From JAGQPD01 sp020426865 (GTDB lineage Bacteria > Planctomycetota > Planctomycetia > Pirellulales > Pirellulaceae), in assembly GCA_041399065.1 (NCBI GenBank), contig JAWKTN010000001.1, positions 124,001-188,000 on the forward strand: DNA of 64,000 nt, read 5' to 3'. Positions 10,139-19,312 of this stretch are shown here, piece after piece. The stretch's first letter is position 1, and each line of letters begins with the position of its first letter. The notes under the pieces are model-generated. The model saw nothing but the letters and a program-made list of their open reading frames with translations, ran no database searches and was not told where the DNA came from. The position numbers were made by a program, and so were the translations under genes.

Positions 10139-10162
10139 TGTTACACGGCTGTCCCTGCCGTC
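10139..10162. repeat. 24-bp direct repeat, right copy
   Basis: Identical to 9755-9778. A target duplication of this size would be unusual, so the pair may instead be a local duplication or a recombination footprint. Confidence 0.85.
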
Positions 10163-10226
10163 CGGTTAATGTATCGCCAGCGGGCTCGTGCACTACGACC
10201 AATGACACTCTATAATAGCAGAATTC

Positions 10227-10298
10227 GTTATACAGCAGGTTATACAGCAGGTTATACAGCAGGTTATACAGCAAGTTATACAGCAAGTTATGCAGCAA
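10227..10298. repeat. Six 12-bp tandem repeats upstream of hypC
   Basis: Six back-to-back copies of GTTATACAGCAG; the last three end in CAA instead of CAG and the sixth reads GTTATGCAGCAA. They end 39 bases before the hypC ATG, so a change in copy number would alter the hypC-hypD-hypE leader. No spacers are present, so this is not a CRISPR. Confidence 0.95.
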
Positions 10299-10337
10299 CT
10301 CGGTACACCGCAACATAGGTAGAAGCAGGGCCCAACC

Positions 10338-10616
10338 ATGTGTCTAGCCGTTCCCGGTCGCGTTGAGAGGATCTACGATGCGGATGGGACACCGATGGGG
10401 AAGCTGAATTTCGGCGGGGTCGTGAAAGATGTTTGTTTGGCATATTTGCCCGACATCGGCGTGGGCGATTATGCGATCGTCCACGTGGGGTTTGCGATCA
10501 GTCAAATTGACGAACGTTCCGCGCTGGAGACGCTGCGCACGTTTGCTGAATTAGGTATTCTACAGGAAGGGCTTGATGAGCTCCGGGAGAAACAGGACGA
10601 ATCAGCCGAATCCTAA
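10338..10616 (+). CDS. hypC: Hydrogenase assembly chaperone HypC
   Basis: 92 residues, normal for HypC/HupF. The N-terminus MCLAVPGRV carries the essential Cys2, and the conserved HVGFAIS stretch lies near residue 49. HypC works with HypD to build and carry the Fe(CN)2CO unit to the hydrogenase large subunit. It is followed after 42 bases by hypD and is the first gene of a hypC-hypD-hypE operon. Confidence 0.95.
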   Translation: MCLAVPGRVERIYDADGTPMGKLNFGGVVKDVCLAYLPDIGVGDYAIVHVGFAISQIDERSALETLRTFAELGILQEGLDELREKQDESAES

Positions 10617-10658
10617 CGGTCCGGGAACTTGGTACCCGCGTGGTCGGTGGAGGGTAGC

Positions 10659-11759
10659 ATGAAATACCTTAGCGAATTCCGCGACGGCCGCCGGGCCCGC
10701 ATGTTGGCAGCCGAAATTGGCCGGATAGTCACGCGACCGTGGTCGATCATGGAGGTCTGTGGCGGCCAAACGCATTCGATTATCCGTAACGGCATCGACC
10801 AATTGCTTCCGAACGGGGTGGAGATGATCCACGGACCAGGGTGTCCCGTGTGCGTCACTCCGCTGGAAGTGATCGATAAGGCTCTGGCAATCGCTGCGTT
10901 ACGCAATGTCATCTTTTGCTCGTTCGGTGACATGCTTCGCGTGCCCGGATCGCGAGACGATTTGTTCAAGGTCAAGGGGGCGGGTGCCGATGTGCGCGTC
11001 GTCTACTCGCCGCTCGATGCGCTGAAGATCGCTCGCGACAATCCTGCTCGAGAAGTCGTCTTCCTGGCGATTGGGTTTGAGACAACGGCCCCGGCCAACG
11101 CGATGGCGGTCAAGCTGGCAAAACAACAATCGCTGGAGAATTTTTCCATGCTCGTGTCGCATGTGCTCGTTCCTCCCGCGATCGAAGCCATCATGAACGC
11201 GCCGGGAAATCGGGTCCAAGCGTTTCTCGCTGCCGGACACGTGTGTTGTGTGACCGGCTATGCGTCCTACCCGAGTATCGCCAGCCGCTATCGCGTGCCG
11301 ATCGTTGTGACCGGATTTGAGCCCTTAGACATTTTGGAAGGCATCCGCCGCGTTGTTCGGCAATTGGAACTAGGCGAGGCCCGTGTCGAAAACGCGTACG
11401 AACGTGTCGTAACAGAAGCCGGGAACGTCGCGGCCCAGAAAGTCCTTCGTGAGGTATTCGCGGAAACCGATCGAACTTGGCGTGGGATCGGTACGATCCC
11501 ACGGAGCGGCTGGCGATTGAGCGACGCCTACCTTGACTTCGACGCCGAACACCGCTTTGATGTTGCTGACATCACCACCCACGAGTCACCATTGTGCCGC
11601 TCGGGCGATGTACTAAAGGGAGCGATCAAGCCACATGACTGCGCGGCGTTCGGTAAGGAATGTACCCCGCGATCACCGTTGGGTGCTACGATGGTCTCCA
11701 GTGAGGGCGCTTGTGCGGCGTATTTTAACTACGGAAGATTCAGCCGGTCGGAACGGTAG
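10659..11759 (+). CDS. hypD: Hydrogenase maturation protein HypD
   Basis: 366 residues from ATG 10659, chosen because GGAGGG sits just upstream and MKYLSEFRD is the usual family opening; a TTG 30 bases earlier is less likely. The conserved Cys motifs are present: CGGQTH from Cys34 and GPGCPVC with Cys62 and Cys65. The C-terminal iron-sulfur part is also present (GKECTPRSPLGATMVSSEG, then ACAAYFNYG). HypD carries a [4Fe-4S] cluster and is the scaffold on which the cyanide and CO ligands of the [NiFe] centre are assembled with HypC and HypE. It lies 12 bases before hypE. Confidence 0.96.
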   Translation: MKYLSEFRDGRRARMLAAEIGRIVTRPWSIMEVCGGQTHSIIRNGIDQLLPNGVEMIHGPGCPVCVTPLEVIDKALAIAALRNVIFCSFGDMLRVPGSRDDLFKVKGAGADVRVVYSPLDALKIARDNPAREVVFLAIGFETTAPANAMAVKLAKQQSLENFSMLVSHVLVPPAIEAIMNAPGNRVQAFLAAGHVCCVTGYASYPSIASRYRVPIVVTGFEPLDILEGIRRVVRQLELGEARVENAYERVVTEAGNVAAQKVLREVFAETDRTWRGIGTIPRSGWRLSDAYLDFDAEHRFDVADITTHESPLCRSGDVLKGAIKPHDCAAFGKECTPRSPLGATMVSSEGACAAYFNYGRFSRSER

Positions 11760-11771
11760 ATTTTCAATACA

Positions 11772-12902
11772 ATGAATGCCTCTTTCGACGATCAGAAACA
11801 CTCAAACCCAGACCAAGATTCACCACGATCTGTGCGATTCTCGTCCACCGGCAAGGTATCGATTTCGGGGCCATTGTGTCCAACTCCGCTTCGCGATTAT
11901 CCACACATCATCTTAGGGCACGGCGGCGGTGGTCGACTATCTTCCGAGCTGATTGAACACATCTTCGTTCCAGCGTTTGGTAATGATGCGTTACGGACCC
12001 TGGCGGATGCCTCGGTCTTTCCGGTCCACCGGGGACGCCTGGCCATGTCAACCGATTCGTTTGTTGTACGGCCTTTGTTCTTTCCCGGCGGCAATATTGG
12101 CGACCTGGCCGTCAACGGGACTATTAATGATCTGGCGATGAGCGGAGCCGTACCGCATGTATTGAGTGTCGCGTTCATACTCGAAGAGGGACTGGCCATC
12201 ACAGAATTGATAGCGATTGTTGGCTCGATGGCTGAGGCGGCGCGGCGAGCCAACGTGTCGATTATCACAGGTGACACCAAGGTGGTTGACCGAGGGCATG
12301 GAGACGGATGTTACATCAATACCACCGGTATCGGCATTGTGGCCGACGGCGTGGACATCGCCCCGTCACGTGCTGAGCCAGGGGACGCCATCATTGTAAG
12401 CGGAACGGTTGGCGACCACGGGATGGCGGTGATGAGTGTCCGGGAGGGCCTGGAATTCGAGTCACCGATTGTCAGCGACACGGCGGCGCTCTATCCGCTC
12501 GTCGCCTTGATCTTAGACGCTACGGACGACCTTCACGTGTTGCGTGACCCGACGCGCGGCGGGCTTGCAACAACCTTGAATGAAATCGCCGTGGCGTCAA
12601 GCGTAGGAATGATGTTGGACGAAACGGCGATACCTGTTTCGCCGACCGTGGCGTCGGCCTGTGAGCTGCTGGGATTTGACCCGTTTTTGGTGGCCAATGA
12701 AGGGAAACTGGTTTGCATCGTGCCAGGGCCTGAGGCCGGGACCGTCGTGCGACAATTGCGATCGCATCCGCTCGGGGCACAAGCGGCGGTCATCGGCCAT
12801 TGCGTCGCCGACCATCCCCGCACCGTCGTAGCTCGTACGGCAATCGGAGCGTCGCGGGTGATCGCCGTTCCGATTGGCGAGCAGCTGCCGCGGATTTGCT
12901 GA
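11772..12902 (+). CDS. hypE: Hydrogenase maturation protein HypE
   Basis: 376 residues, longer than the usual ~340 because of an N-terminal tail of about 40 residues before YPHIILGHGGGGRLSSELI. The PurM/AIR-synthase fold motifs follow (AMSTDSFVVRPLFFPGGNIG, NDLAMSGA, RDPTRGGLATTLNEIA). The protein ends PRIC, the C-terminal cysteine that becomes thiocyanate and donates cyanide to iron. The usual donor of the carbamoyl group, HypF, is not in the window. An inner start would remove the tail, but I see no better ribosome site. Confidence 0.96.
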   Translation: MNASFDDQKHSNPDQDSPRSVRFSSTGKVSISGPLCPTPLRDYPHIILGHGGGGRLSSELIEHIFVPAFGNDALRTLADASVFPVHRGRLAMSTDSFVVRPLFFPGGNIGDLAVNGTINDLAMSGAVPHVLSVAFILEEGLAITELIAIVGSMAEAARRANVSIITGDTKVVDRGHGDGCYINTTGIGIVADGVDIAPSRAEPGDAIIVSGTVGDHGMAVMSVREGLEFESPIVSDTAALYPLVALILDATDDLHVLRDPTRGGLATTLNEIAVASSVGMMLDETAIPVSPTVASACELLGFDPFLVANEGKLVCIVPGPEAGTVVRQLRSHPLGAQAAVIGHCVADHPRTVVARTAIGASRVIAVPIGEQLPRIC

Positions 12903-12970
12903 TCAGATTTCTTGTAACCAAGCTGTCGAAATCGACTACCTGTTTTTGGCTCGCCGAAATTCTATCTCAC

Positions 12971-13082
12971 CGAGCCACAGAGTCACCGAGCCACAGAGTC
13001 ATTGAGCCACAGAGTCATTGAGCCACAGAGTCATTGAGCCACAGAGTCATTGAGCCACAGAGTCATTGAGCCACAGAATCGC
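12971..13082. repeat. Seven 16-bp tandem repeats
   Basis: Seven copies of [CT]GAGCCACAGAGTCA[CT] run without spacers; the first ends in AC, and the last is imperfect (AGAATC). With the preceding CTCAC, the start of the array pairs at 22 of 25 positions with an inverted copy at 13137-13161 (CTCGGTGACTCCGTGCC and on). The whole forms a hairpin between hypE and the sigma gene and could end hypE transcription. Confidence 0.93.
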
Positions 13083-13136
13083 GGAGATGCATAAAAACGA
13101 GATGGGGATGGTTTTCGTCGATTTGTGATTCCTAAT

Positions 13137-13161
13137 CTCGGTGACTCCGTGCCTCTGTGAG
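13137..13161. repeat. Inverted partner of the 16-bp repeat
   Basis: Begins CTCGGTGACTCCGTG and is the near reverse complement of the start of the 12971-13082 array. It lies 24 bases before the sigma gene start and so also borders its leader. Confidence 0.75.
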
Positions 13162-13184
13162 AACCAATAGAAAGAACGAATGAA

Positions 13185-14840
13185 ATGGCTACATCCGATT
13201 TAACGTTGGTAGATCAAGCCCGACAGGGAAATCGCCAGGCGTTTGCGGAGATTGTCGGTCGCTATCAGACGCTGATCTGTTCGATAGCGTATGCTAGGAC
13301 CGGCAACCTGCACACGAGCGAGGAGATCGCCCAGGACACGTTCATTGCCGCCTGGAATTCGCTCAAGACTTTGCGTGAACCAGGGCAGCTACGTCCGTGG
13401 CTGTGTGGCATCGTCCGTAATCTTGCCAACGACCGAAATCGACGGCAAACTCGCGACGTGTTGGCGTCCGCCGATGCGATCGTCGCCGATCAGGTCGCCA
13501 GTTCTACCAGCGACGATCCCGCAGCGACGACGCTGGCACAAGAGGAGACGGAGCTGCTCGATCGAACGCTGGCCAGTTTGCCGCCGACGTATCGCGAACC
13601 ACTGGTATTGTTTTATCGCGAACAGCAGTCGGTGGCACGTGTCGCCGAGCTGCTGGATCTATCGCCGAATGCCGTCAAGCAGCGGTTGTCGCGAGGCAGA
13701 GAAATGTTGCGTAGCGAAATCGCGGCGGTGGTGGAACGGGGTCTGCTTCGCAGTTCTCCCGGCCGTGCGTTTACGTTAGGTGTGGTGGCTGCGTTGCCCA
13801 TTATTTCGACAACCGCGAAGGCTGCCACGGTCACAATCACTACGGCGAAAGGGGTAGGTGCCATGAGTTCGGCAGCATGGTTGGGTTACTTGGGAGCGTT
13901 GCTGGGACCAGCAGCCGGTCTGCTTGGAGGATGGTTCGGCTACACGATGAGCATGCGATCGGCACGGTCCGACGCCGAACGATCGTTCATTCGCAAGTTG
14001 ATGTTGATCATTATGGTCTTGATTGTGTGTTCCACAACTGCAATGGGGGTGCTCATCACGTTTGGGCAACAGTGGAGTGCCACCAATCCTGGGCTGTTGG
14101 CGGGGGCGATTTCCGTTCTGGCAATTGGTTACGTCGCAATGTTGGGCGGCACGATCGTATGGGCGAATGTCCGAATTGCACAAATCCGACGCGACACGCA
14201 GACGGTGGAATCGCTTTCGACAGACGAAGTTGCCGCACGGTTGCCGGCGGCGATGCGTGATCTCCAGCACTGCCGGTCTTACGATTCGCCGTGGCGATTG
14301 TTAGGACTGCCGCTTGTGTCGGTACGATTCCACGGTGCGTCTGCTTATGGCCAGCAGCGTCTCCGACCGGCCGTCGGTTGGATCGCGATCGGCGACAAGG
14401 CGTACGGGATTCTGTTTGCATGTGGGAGCGTCGCGGTTGGCGGATTTGCCTTCGGCGCCATTAGCATCGGGCTGCTGGCGTTCGGCGGCATGGGGATTGG
14501 CGCGTTGGCCTTGGGCGGTGTCGCGATCGGTGCGTGGGCGTCGGGAGGGATAGGCATGGGGTGGTATTCATTTGCTGGTGTTGCCCTGGCGTGGAAAGCG
14601 GCCATTGGCGGCATCGCCGTGGCCCGGGAATATGCCCTGGGCGGCATCCCTGTGGCGACACATGCGAATTCCGATGTCGCCAAGGCATTTATCGAAGCCA
14701 GTCCATTCTTTCGTTGGGCGGGCATGTTGATGTCGCCCTGGGGCTGGTTCGGGGCCGTTATCGTGGGCATGCTGCCGATGCTGGTCGCGTTGCGACTCGT
14801 GCCACCACAGGAATGCAATTCCACCGCCGATGCCAAATGA
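13185..14840 (+). CDS. ECF sigma factor with a C-terminal membrane domain
   Basis: 551 residues. The first 180 form an ECF sigma factor. Region 2 is at about 10-85 (DQARQGNRQAFAEIVGRYQ, then SEEIAQDTFIAAWNSL). Region 4 is at about 125-175 (LASLPPTYREPLVLFYREQQ, then ELLDLSPNAVKQRLSRGREM). After a linker come a helix near 230 (LGALLGPAAGLLGGWFGY), two more (LMLIIMVLIVCSTTAMGVLI and AGAISVLAIGYVAMLGG), a Gly-rich repeat near 415-460 built from AFGAISIGLLAFGGMGIG-like steps, and a last helix near the C-terminus. Sigma factors with membrane tails are thought to be held at the membrane without a separate anti-sigma protein; that is inference here. No anti-sigma gene follows. Confidence 0.88.
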   Translation: MATSDLTLVDQARQGNRQAFAEIVGRYQTLICSIAYARTGNLHTSEEIAQDTFIAAWNSLKTLREPGQLRPWLCGIVRNLANDRNRRQTRDVLASADAIVADQVASSTSDDPAATTLAQEETELLDRTLASLPPTYREPLVLFYREQQSVARVAELLDLSPNAVKQRLSRGREMLRSEIAAVVERGLLRSSPGRAFTLGVVAALPIISTTAKAATVTITTAKGVGAMSSAAWLGYLGALLGPAAGLLGGWFGYTMSMRSARSDAERSFIRKLMLIIMVLIVCSTTAMGVLITFGQQWSATNPGLLAGAISVLAIGYVAMLGGTIVWANVRIAQIRRDTQTVESLSTDEVAARLPAAMRDLQHCRSYDSPWRLLGLPLVSVRFHGASAYGQQRLRPAVGWIAIGDKAYGILFACGSVAVGGFAFGAISIGLLAFGGMGIGALALGGVAIGAWASGGIGMGWYSFAGVALAWKAAIGGIAVAREYALGGIPVATHANSDVAKAFIEASPFFRWAGMLMSPWGWFGAVIVGMLPMLVALRLVPPQECNSTADAK

Positions 14841-15069
14841 TGTCGAGGCAGCGTTGGCGGCAAAGGATGCCGCCATGTTGTCCGATTTTCGCAGTCGCGA
14901 CAAGAAGGAATACGATGCGGGTGACTTCCGAAAAATGGCTCGCGCCAATTACAAGGACCTGCCGCGAGAATTCCTGCATCAACTTGGCGACCTGGTGTGG
15001 GATCGTGGCGGCGCGGAACTTGAGCGGTTTGTCGAGTTGGCTCAGCGTGATGAACCGTTTCCGATTTAG
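14830..15069 (+). CDS. Small hypothetical protein coupled to the sigma gene
   Basis: 79 residues, starting 11 bases before the end of the sigma gene, so translation is probably coupled. It is charged and soluble (MPNDVEAALAAKDAAMLSDF, then DLPREFLHQLGDLVWDRGG) with no Cys or His cluster and no membrane segment. I recognise no family. Its position suggests a regulator or partner of the membrane sigma factor. It is convergent with the next gene, 13 bases away. Confidence 0.6.
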   Translation: MPNDVEAALAAKDAAMLSDFRSRDKKEYDAGDFRKMARANYKDLPREFLHQLGDLVWDRGGAELERFVELAQRDEPFPI

Positions 15070-15082
15070 CAATCGCTGGTTG

Positions 15083-18000
15083 TTACCGTCCGAGCGATTG
15101 AAGGTAATCGAGGAGGGCGTTGACGTCGTCGATCGATAATTCATCGACGAGGCCTTCGGGCATGACTGACGTCGGCTGCGGTGTGCGCTCTTCAATTTCC
15201 TCCGGCGAAAAAATGTACTCCTTTCCTTGACCGTCGCGAACGGCCAGACGGACAGCTGATTGCGTGGCGACAAATCCAGTGATCTGGCGGCCATCGGCCA
15301 ACGAAAATGTTTCCGTAGCAAAACCCTGTGCCAACGATTTACTCGGCTTCAGAAGCGATTCGGCCAATTGATCTCGACGGTATGTCTTCGCGACATTCGG
15401 CAAGTACGGCCCACGTGCCGGCTCGTCCTGCGATACCGTATGACAATTCGTGCAACTCAATCGAGCAAACCACCGCTGGCCCAACTCGACGCCCATCCCT
15501 TCCGTGCCGAGCTGCGACAGGGCTGCGTCTGCCCCAACCTCCTTTATCTTTGGACCGCTTCCGGGAGTCAGTTCCTTCAGTCCCCAACGGGCGGCCAATT
15601 CCCGTGCCGCCGTGGCCACCTCGGCATCTTCGCTAGATGCCAGCTGCCAGATTCGAGGCTCCTGACTGCGATCGTCGCTCAATTCGATCGCACTCACCCA
15701 CTCCTTTGCGGCCACCAGGCCCTCCCATGCTTCCATCAATAGCTCCTTGGCATCGTCGTCGCCTTGTCGTCGTCGCCCGCGCGACTGCCGGTCGCCGCCG
15801 TCCAGTCCCAATAGCAGCGATAACGCCATCACTTGATGAGAGCGATCCGATGAATGCAACTGATCGGCAAGCAAGCGAAGATGTTTGCGAGTGAGGTTCG
15901 GCTGCCGAAGTTGTCGCCACGTCTCCGAGAATGCGCCGGAATCGACTTGTCGCAGTCGGTCAAGTGCCGATAGTACGTCCGATGCGGGAGGAGCATCGCA
16001 ACGCCAGAGCAAGCGGATCGCCATAGCAAGATGATTGCTGTCATGAGTATTCTCATTGAGTGTTCGTTCCAGCAGATTCTTCAGTTTTTCGTCGACGGAA
16101 ACGTCGCGATCATACCATTTCAACAACCCCGCCAAACATCGACCATCGGCTTCCGCGCGCTCCCGTAGCGCCGTGCCGACTTCCGGCTGCTCGAATCGGT
16201 GGCGAATCAACATCTCGATGGCGTCGCTGAATTGCTCCGGATCAACCGCTGAAATGTAGCGGATGATCGCCGGCAAGATCTCCGCAGAAGCTTCCCACGT
16301 TTCCGGCTGGTAGTACGGCCCGCGCGTATCGGGGCGCGTCCCCCAACTCACACCGGTCCATGTCCCTTCGACGAAATGAAGCCGACAAAGCGCCGCGAAA
16401 AGTTCGCGGTGGACCGTACATAACGGATCCGAAAAGTCTTCGAGCACAAGCCGAACAAGTTCAGGATCAGCAATCTGTTGCCACGTTCGCCGATATATTG
16501 CTTCATCGAGATTCGAAACTCCTGGGGAATCAACCGTTTGTTGCCATTCCGAAAAGCAGAGCTGCCACCATTTCAGATCCACCAAGGCGTTCATTGCCGT
16601 ATGGGCCACGACGGGATCGTCGTCGACAAGACGCTCGACGATCTTTGGTTCATATGTGCGTGACTTCAGGCGGTGAATCGCGCGGATCGCTTCCAATCTG
16701 GTCCGCGCTTGCGGATCGTCTAACGATTCTCCACAAAACCCTTCGACGAGGATGGATGGATGTGGTTGACCAGTCGCCGTTCCTTCAAAAAGCGAGCCGC
16801 TGGCAGCTTGCGGCGCTTCGATTTTCATTTCGCTCAATGCTCGCAGCACCATCGGTTTTATCTGGTCGTCGTCGCCGAGCGAGATCAACAGCCGTGAATC
16901 CGATCTCTTTTGGCTGACGGCAAAGATCGCAGCGGTGCGAACTTCTTTTGGCTGCCCCGGATCGCGTGCAATGCCGACGATTTTATCCAACGTATTGTCA
17001 GTCCGTGGTCGAGCCAACAGTTCTCGTTGTGCGGCTAATCGCCGTCGGTGGCTGTCGCCTGTCAAGAATTGCATGAGCTGCTGCTCGTCCAGTCGAGACC
17101 AGTCAATGATCGTGCGCGAGGCTGTCGATTTAGGTGTCAGCTGCAGCACATAACCGACTTCTTCGCCGGCGTAAGTGAACGTCGCGCCCTTCCAACTGGA
17201 GACATAGATGCGACCATTACCGTCGACGTCCAAGTCGGTGACACGTGGCACACGCACGAACGGAGTTTGGTCGGCGTCGAACGTAGCACCTTTGCGAGTT
17301 ACACCATGCCGGTAAACATAGTCGCGCCCCCAGTCGGCGGTATACAGCCGATCGGAGTATTCCGCTGGAAGCGTCCCTTCGGCAATGTAACAGGCACCAC
17401 AGCCGGAACCACCGCCGTAGTCGGCGAGGGGTTGAACGATTTCATCAGCAAAGTTTTTGAAGCGAGTGGGATAACCGTGGTTTTCCAGTCCGCTGAAATG
17501 GTGCAGGCGAATATCCCAGCCGCCACCATCGTTGGTATTGTCGCGAGCAAAACCGTTCAGTTGCGGGTCGAGGGCGACCTCGAGGATATTGCGAGTTCCC
17601 CGCGAATAGACTTCGAGCTCAGTCCCATCTGGTCGCACGCGTACGACGCCACCGCCGCGAAACTGCAAGTGCCGCCCGTCCCGCCCAACGGCGTCCATGA
17701 AGCCGAAATCGCCGATCGCCAAATAGAGCCAACCGTCGATTCCCAATGTAACGCCGTTGGAGGAATGGTCCGCCGGTCGATCCTTAAAGGTAAACGCCAG
17801 GTTTTCCACCAATAACTGTTGTTCGTCGGAGATCCCGTCTCCGTCGTGGTCGATAAATGCGCTTAAGTGCGGCGGATGCAACACGTACAGTCGGTCTCGA
17901 TCCCACACCAGGCCACGCGGCGAGTCGACATTCGATACGTACAGTTTCGTCTCGTCGGCGTAACCGTCGCCGTCAATATCGCGCAAGCGAAAGATGGCTC

Positions 18001-19027
18001 CGCGGTTCGGCTTGCGATCAAGCGAGCCATTCTTGTCTACCGACACGTACAGCACGCCGTTATCATCTGCGGCCACGAATACCGGATACTGCACGGCCGG
18101 TGGTGCCGCGAAAAGCGTTGCGGCGAACTCTTCGGGAACTTGCACGTCGTCGGGAACGATTGCCTTCTTGCGATCGCCTGCTACCGGTGGAGGCTCCGCT
18201 GCCTCGGAGTCATTGCGTGGATCGACATTTTTGAGATAGCGACCGTCATCAAGCCTATTGCAGGCCCACAACGTGCCGCGAGTCAATAGTTCCAGGAACG
18301 CGGGATGGCTGACCGTTTCGTTGTGATGTCCGAGTGTTGTGCCGAACACGCGAGTTCCGTGATAGTCGTTGGTCCACACGCAGACTTCTTCGTTTCCTTT
18401 TTCCTGGTTCTTTGACGATGCCAACGGATGCGTCGACGGCCAGACCTTCTCGATCCAGTAGAGCTCACCGGCCGGATTGGCCCAACCAGCGCCAAACCCT
18501 TGCATGATGGGATGCTCAGCGTCACGGTTGAGTACTTCGTGTGGGTAGTGCGCTCCATGCGTCCGCGATGTGACGCCGCAAAACTCGAACCAATCATCCG
18601 TGCCATCGCGGTAGCAGTGCATGGCACAGTGAACAACCACAGCGGGCAGACCTTCGCGATGCGGCTTTAGGATGCGGCGGGTCCACGCATTATCCTTGAC
18701 GTCCGAAAAACACTCATCATGGATCACCACATCGTACCCAGTCGCCCAATCGGCATTTTCATATAGCGGTATGCGAGAATCCGTCGCCGTTCCACCTTGC
18801 TGAACGACCGTTACCAGCATGTGAGCTCGCTGTTCAAGACCATTCTTTATCAATTGCTTCTGTGCGTCGTAGTCGTGACAGCAGCCTCCGGTGATCAGCA
18901 GTACTTTGAGCGGTGCAACGGCTTCCTGTCCCATGGACGAACTGCCTGCCAAAAAACCGAACAAGAGAACGAGTCCAACCGCAACGAAATGGGACAGAAT
19001 GCAATTGAGCAATTTACTGTGTGGCAT
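15083..19027 (-). CDS. ThuA / PVC-type dehydrogenase / HEAT / cytochrome c fusion
   Basis: 1314 residues, secreted. A signal peptide (hydrophobic FVAVGLVLLFGFLAG, then QEAVA near residue 34) leads into a ThuA-like domain (KVLLITGGCCHDYDAQKQ, then VVHCAMHCYRDG). A six-bladed propeller of the PVC membrane-bound dehydrogenase type follows at about 285-640 (FAATLFAAPPAVQYPVFVAA, GWLYLAIGDFGFMDAVGRDG, NILEVALDPQLNGFARDNTN). A HEAT-like helical part covers about 660-1130. A heme-binding C-terminus has SCTNCHTVSQ near residue 1193 and ends in a short helix before LQSLGR. In planctomycetes such proteins are widely predicted to act on sugars or their derivatives outside the inner membrane; the substrate is unknown. 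Confidence 0.93.
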   Translation of the reverse strand: MPHSKLLNCILSHFVAVGLVLLFGFLAGSSSMGQEAVAPLKVLLITGGCCHDYDAQKQLIKNGLEQRAHMLVTVVQQGGTATDSRIPLYENADWATGYDVVIHDECFSDVKDNAWTRRILKPHREGLPAVVVHCAMHCYRDGTDDWFEFCGVTSRTHGAHYPHEVLNRDAEHPIMQGFGAGWANPAGELYWIEKVWPSTHPLASSKNQEKGNEEVCVWTNDYHGTRVFGTTLGHHNETVSHPAFLELLTRGTLWACNRLDDGRYLKNVDPRNDSEAAEPPPVAGDRKKAIVPDDVQVPEEFAATLFAAPPAVQYPVFVAADDNGVLYVSVDKNGSLDRKPNRGAIFRLRDIDGDGYADETKLYVSNVDSPRGLVWDRDRLYVLHPPHLSAFIDHDGDGISDEQQLLVENLAFTFKDRPADHSSNGVTLGIDGWLYLAIGDFGFMDAVGRDGRHLQFRGGGVVRVRPDGTELEVYSRGTRNILEVALDPQLNGFARDNTNDGGGWDIRLHHFSGLENHGYPTRFKNFADEIVQPLADYGGGSGCGACYIAEGTLPAEYSDRLYTADWGRDYVYRHGVTRKGATFDADQTPFVRVPRVTDLDVDGNGRIYVSSWKGATFTYAGEEVGYVLQLTPKSTASRTIIDWSRLDEQQLMQFLTGDSHRRRLAAQRELLARPRTDNTLDKIVGIARDPGQPKEVRTAAIFAVSQKRSDSRLLISLGDDDQIKPMVLRALSEMKIEAPQAASGSLFEGTATGQPHPSILVEGFCGESLDDPQARTRLEAIRAIHRLKSRTYEPKIVERLVDDDPVVAHTAMNALVDLKWWQLCFSEWQQTVDSPGVSNLDEAIYRRTWQQIADPELVRLVLEDFSDPLCTVHRELFAALCRLHFVEGTWTGVSWGTRPDTRGPYYQPETWEASAEILPAIIRYISAVDPEQFSDAIEMLIRHRFEQPEVGTALRERAEADGRCLAGLLKWYDRDVSVDEKLKNLLERTLNENTHDSNHLAMAIRLLWRCDAPPASDVLSALDRLRQVDSGAFSETWRQLRQPNLTRKHLRLLADQLHSSDRSHQVMALSLLLGLDGGDRQSRGRRRQGDDDAKELLMEAWEGLVAAKEWVSAIELSDDRSQEPRIWQLASSEDAEVATAARELAARWGLKELTPGSGPKIKEVGADAALSQLGTEGMGVELGQRWFARLSCTNCHTVSQDEPARGPYLPNVAKTYRRDQLAESLLKPSKSLAQGFATETFSLADGRQITGFVATQSAVRLAVRDGQGKEYIFSPEEIEERTPQPTSVMPEGLVDELSIDDVNALLDYLQSLGR

Positions 19028-19312
19028 TTGACGACGTCATCGTGGAAAGGGAAGGGGATTGGGCTGACAGCGCTGGCGCCTAGCGGGGCTGGTAACACAC
19101 CAGACACTAGCGTACTTGCTGGCGGACCGCACGTAAAGAATGTGTGGGCAGTCGAATCGCGACGCGCGTTGTTTGGTTGTTTGGACGCTTCCCGTCTGGT
19201 AAACTGCCGAACGGTTTGGCGGCAATCGGAGTGCCACAAGCGGGCCGGATCGGCCCAGACAAATCTGTCGGTTATATTCGCACATCTGTTATTATTGAGG
19301 TGATTTTACCGA

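Noticed and set aside
10227..10298. Possible CRISPR repeats
   Set aside because: Units are 12 bp and adjacent; there are no spacers or cas genes. The same holds for 12971-13082.
17048..17815. 255-residue plus-strand ORF
   Set aside because: Shadow of the ThuA/dehydrogenase gene, whose own frame carries the clear motifs.
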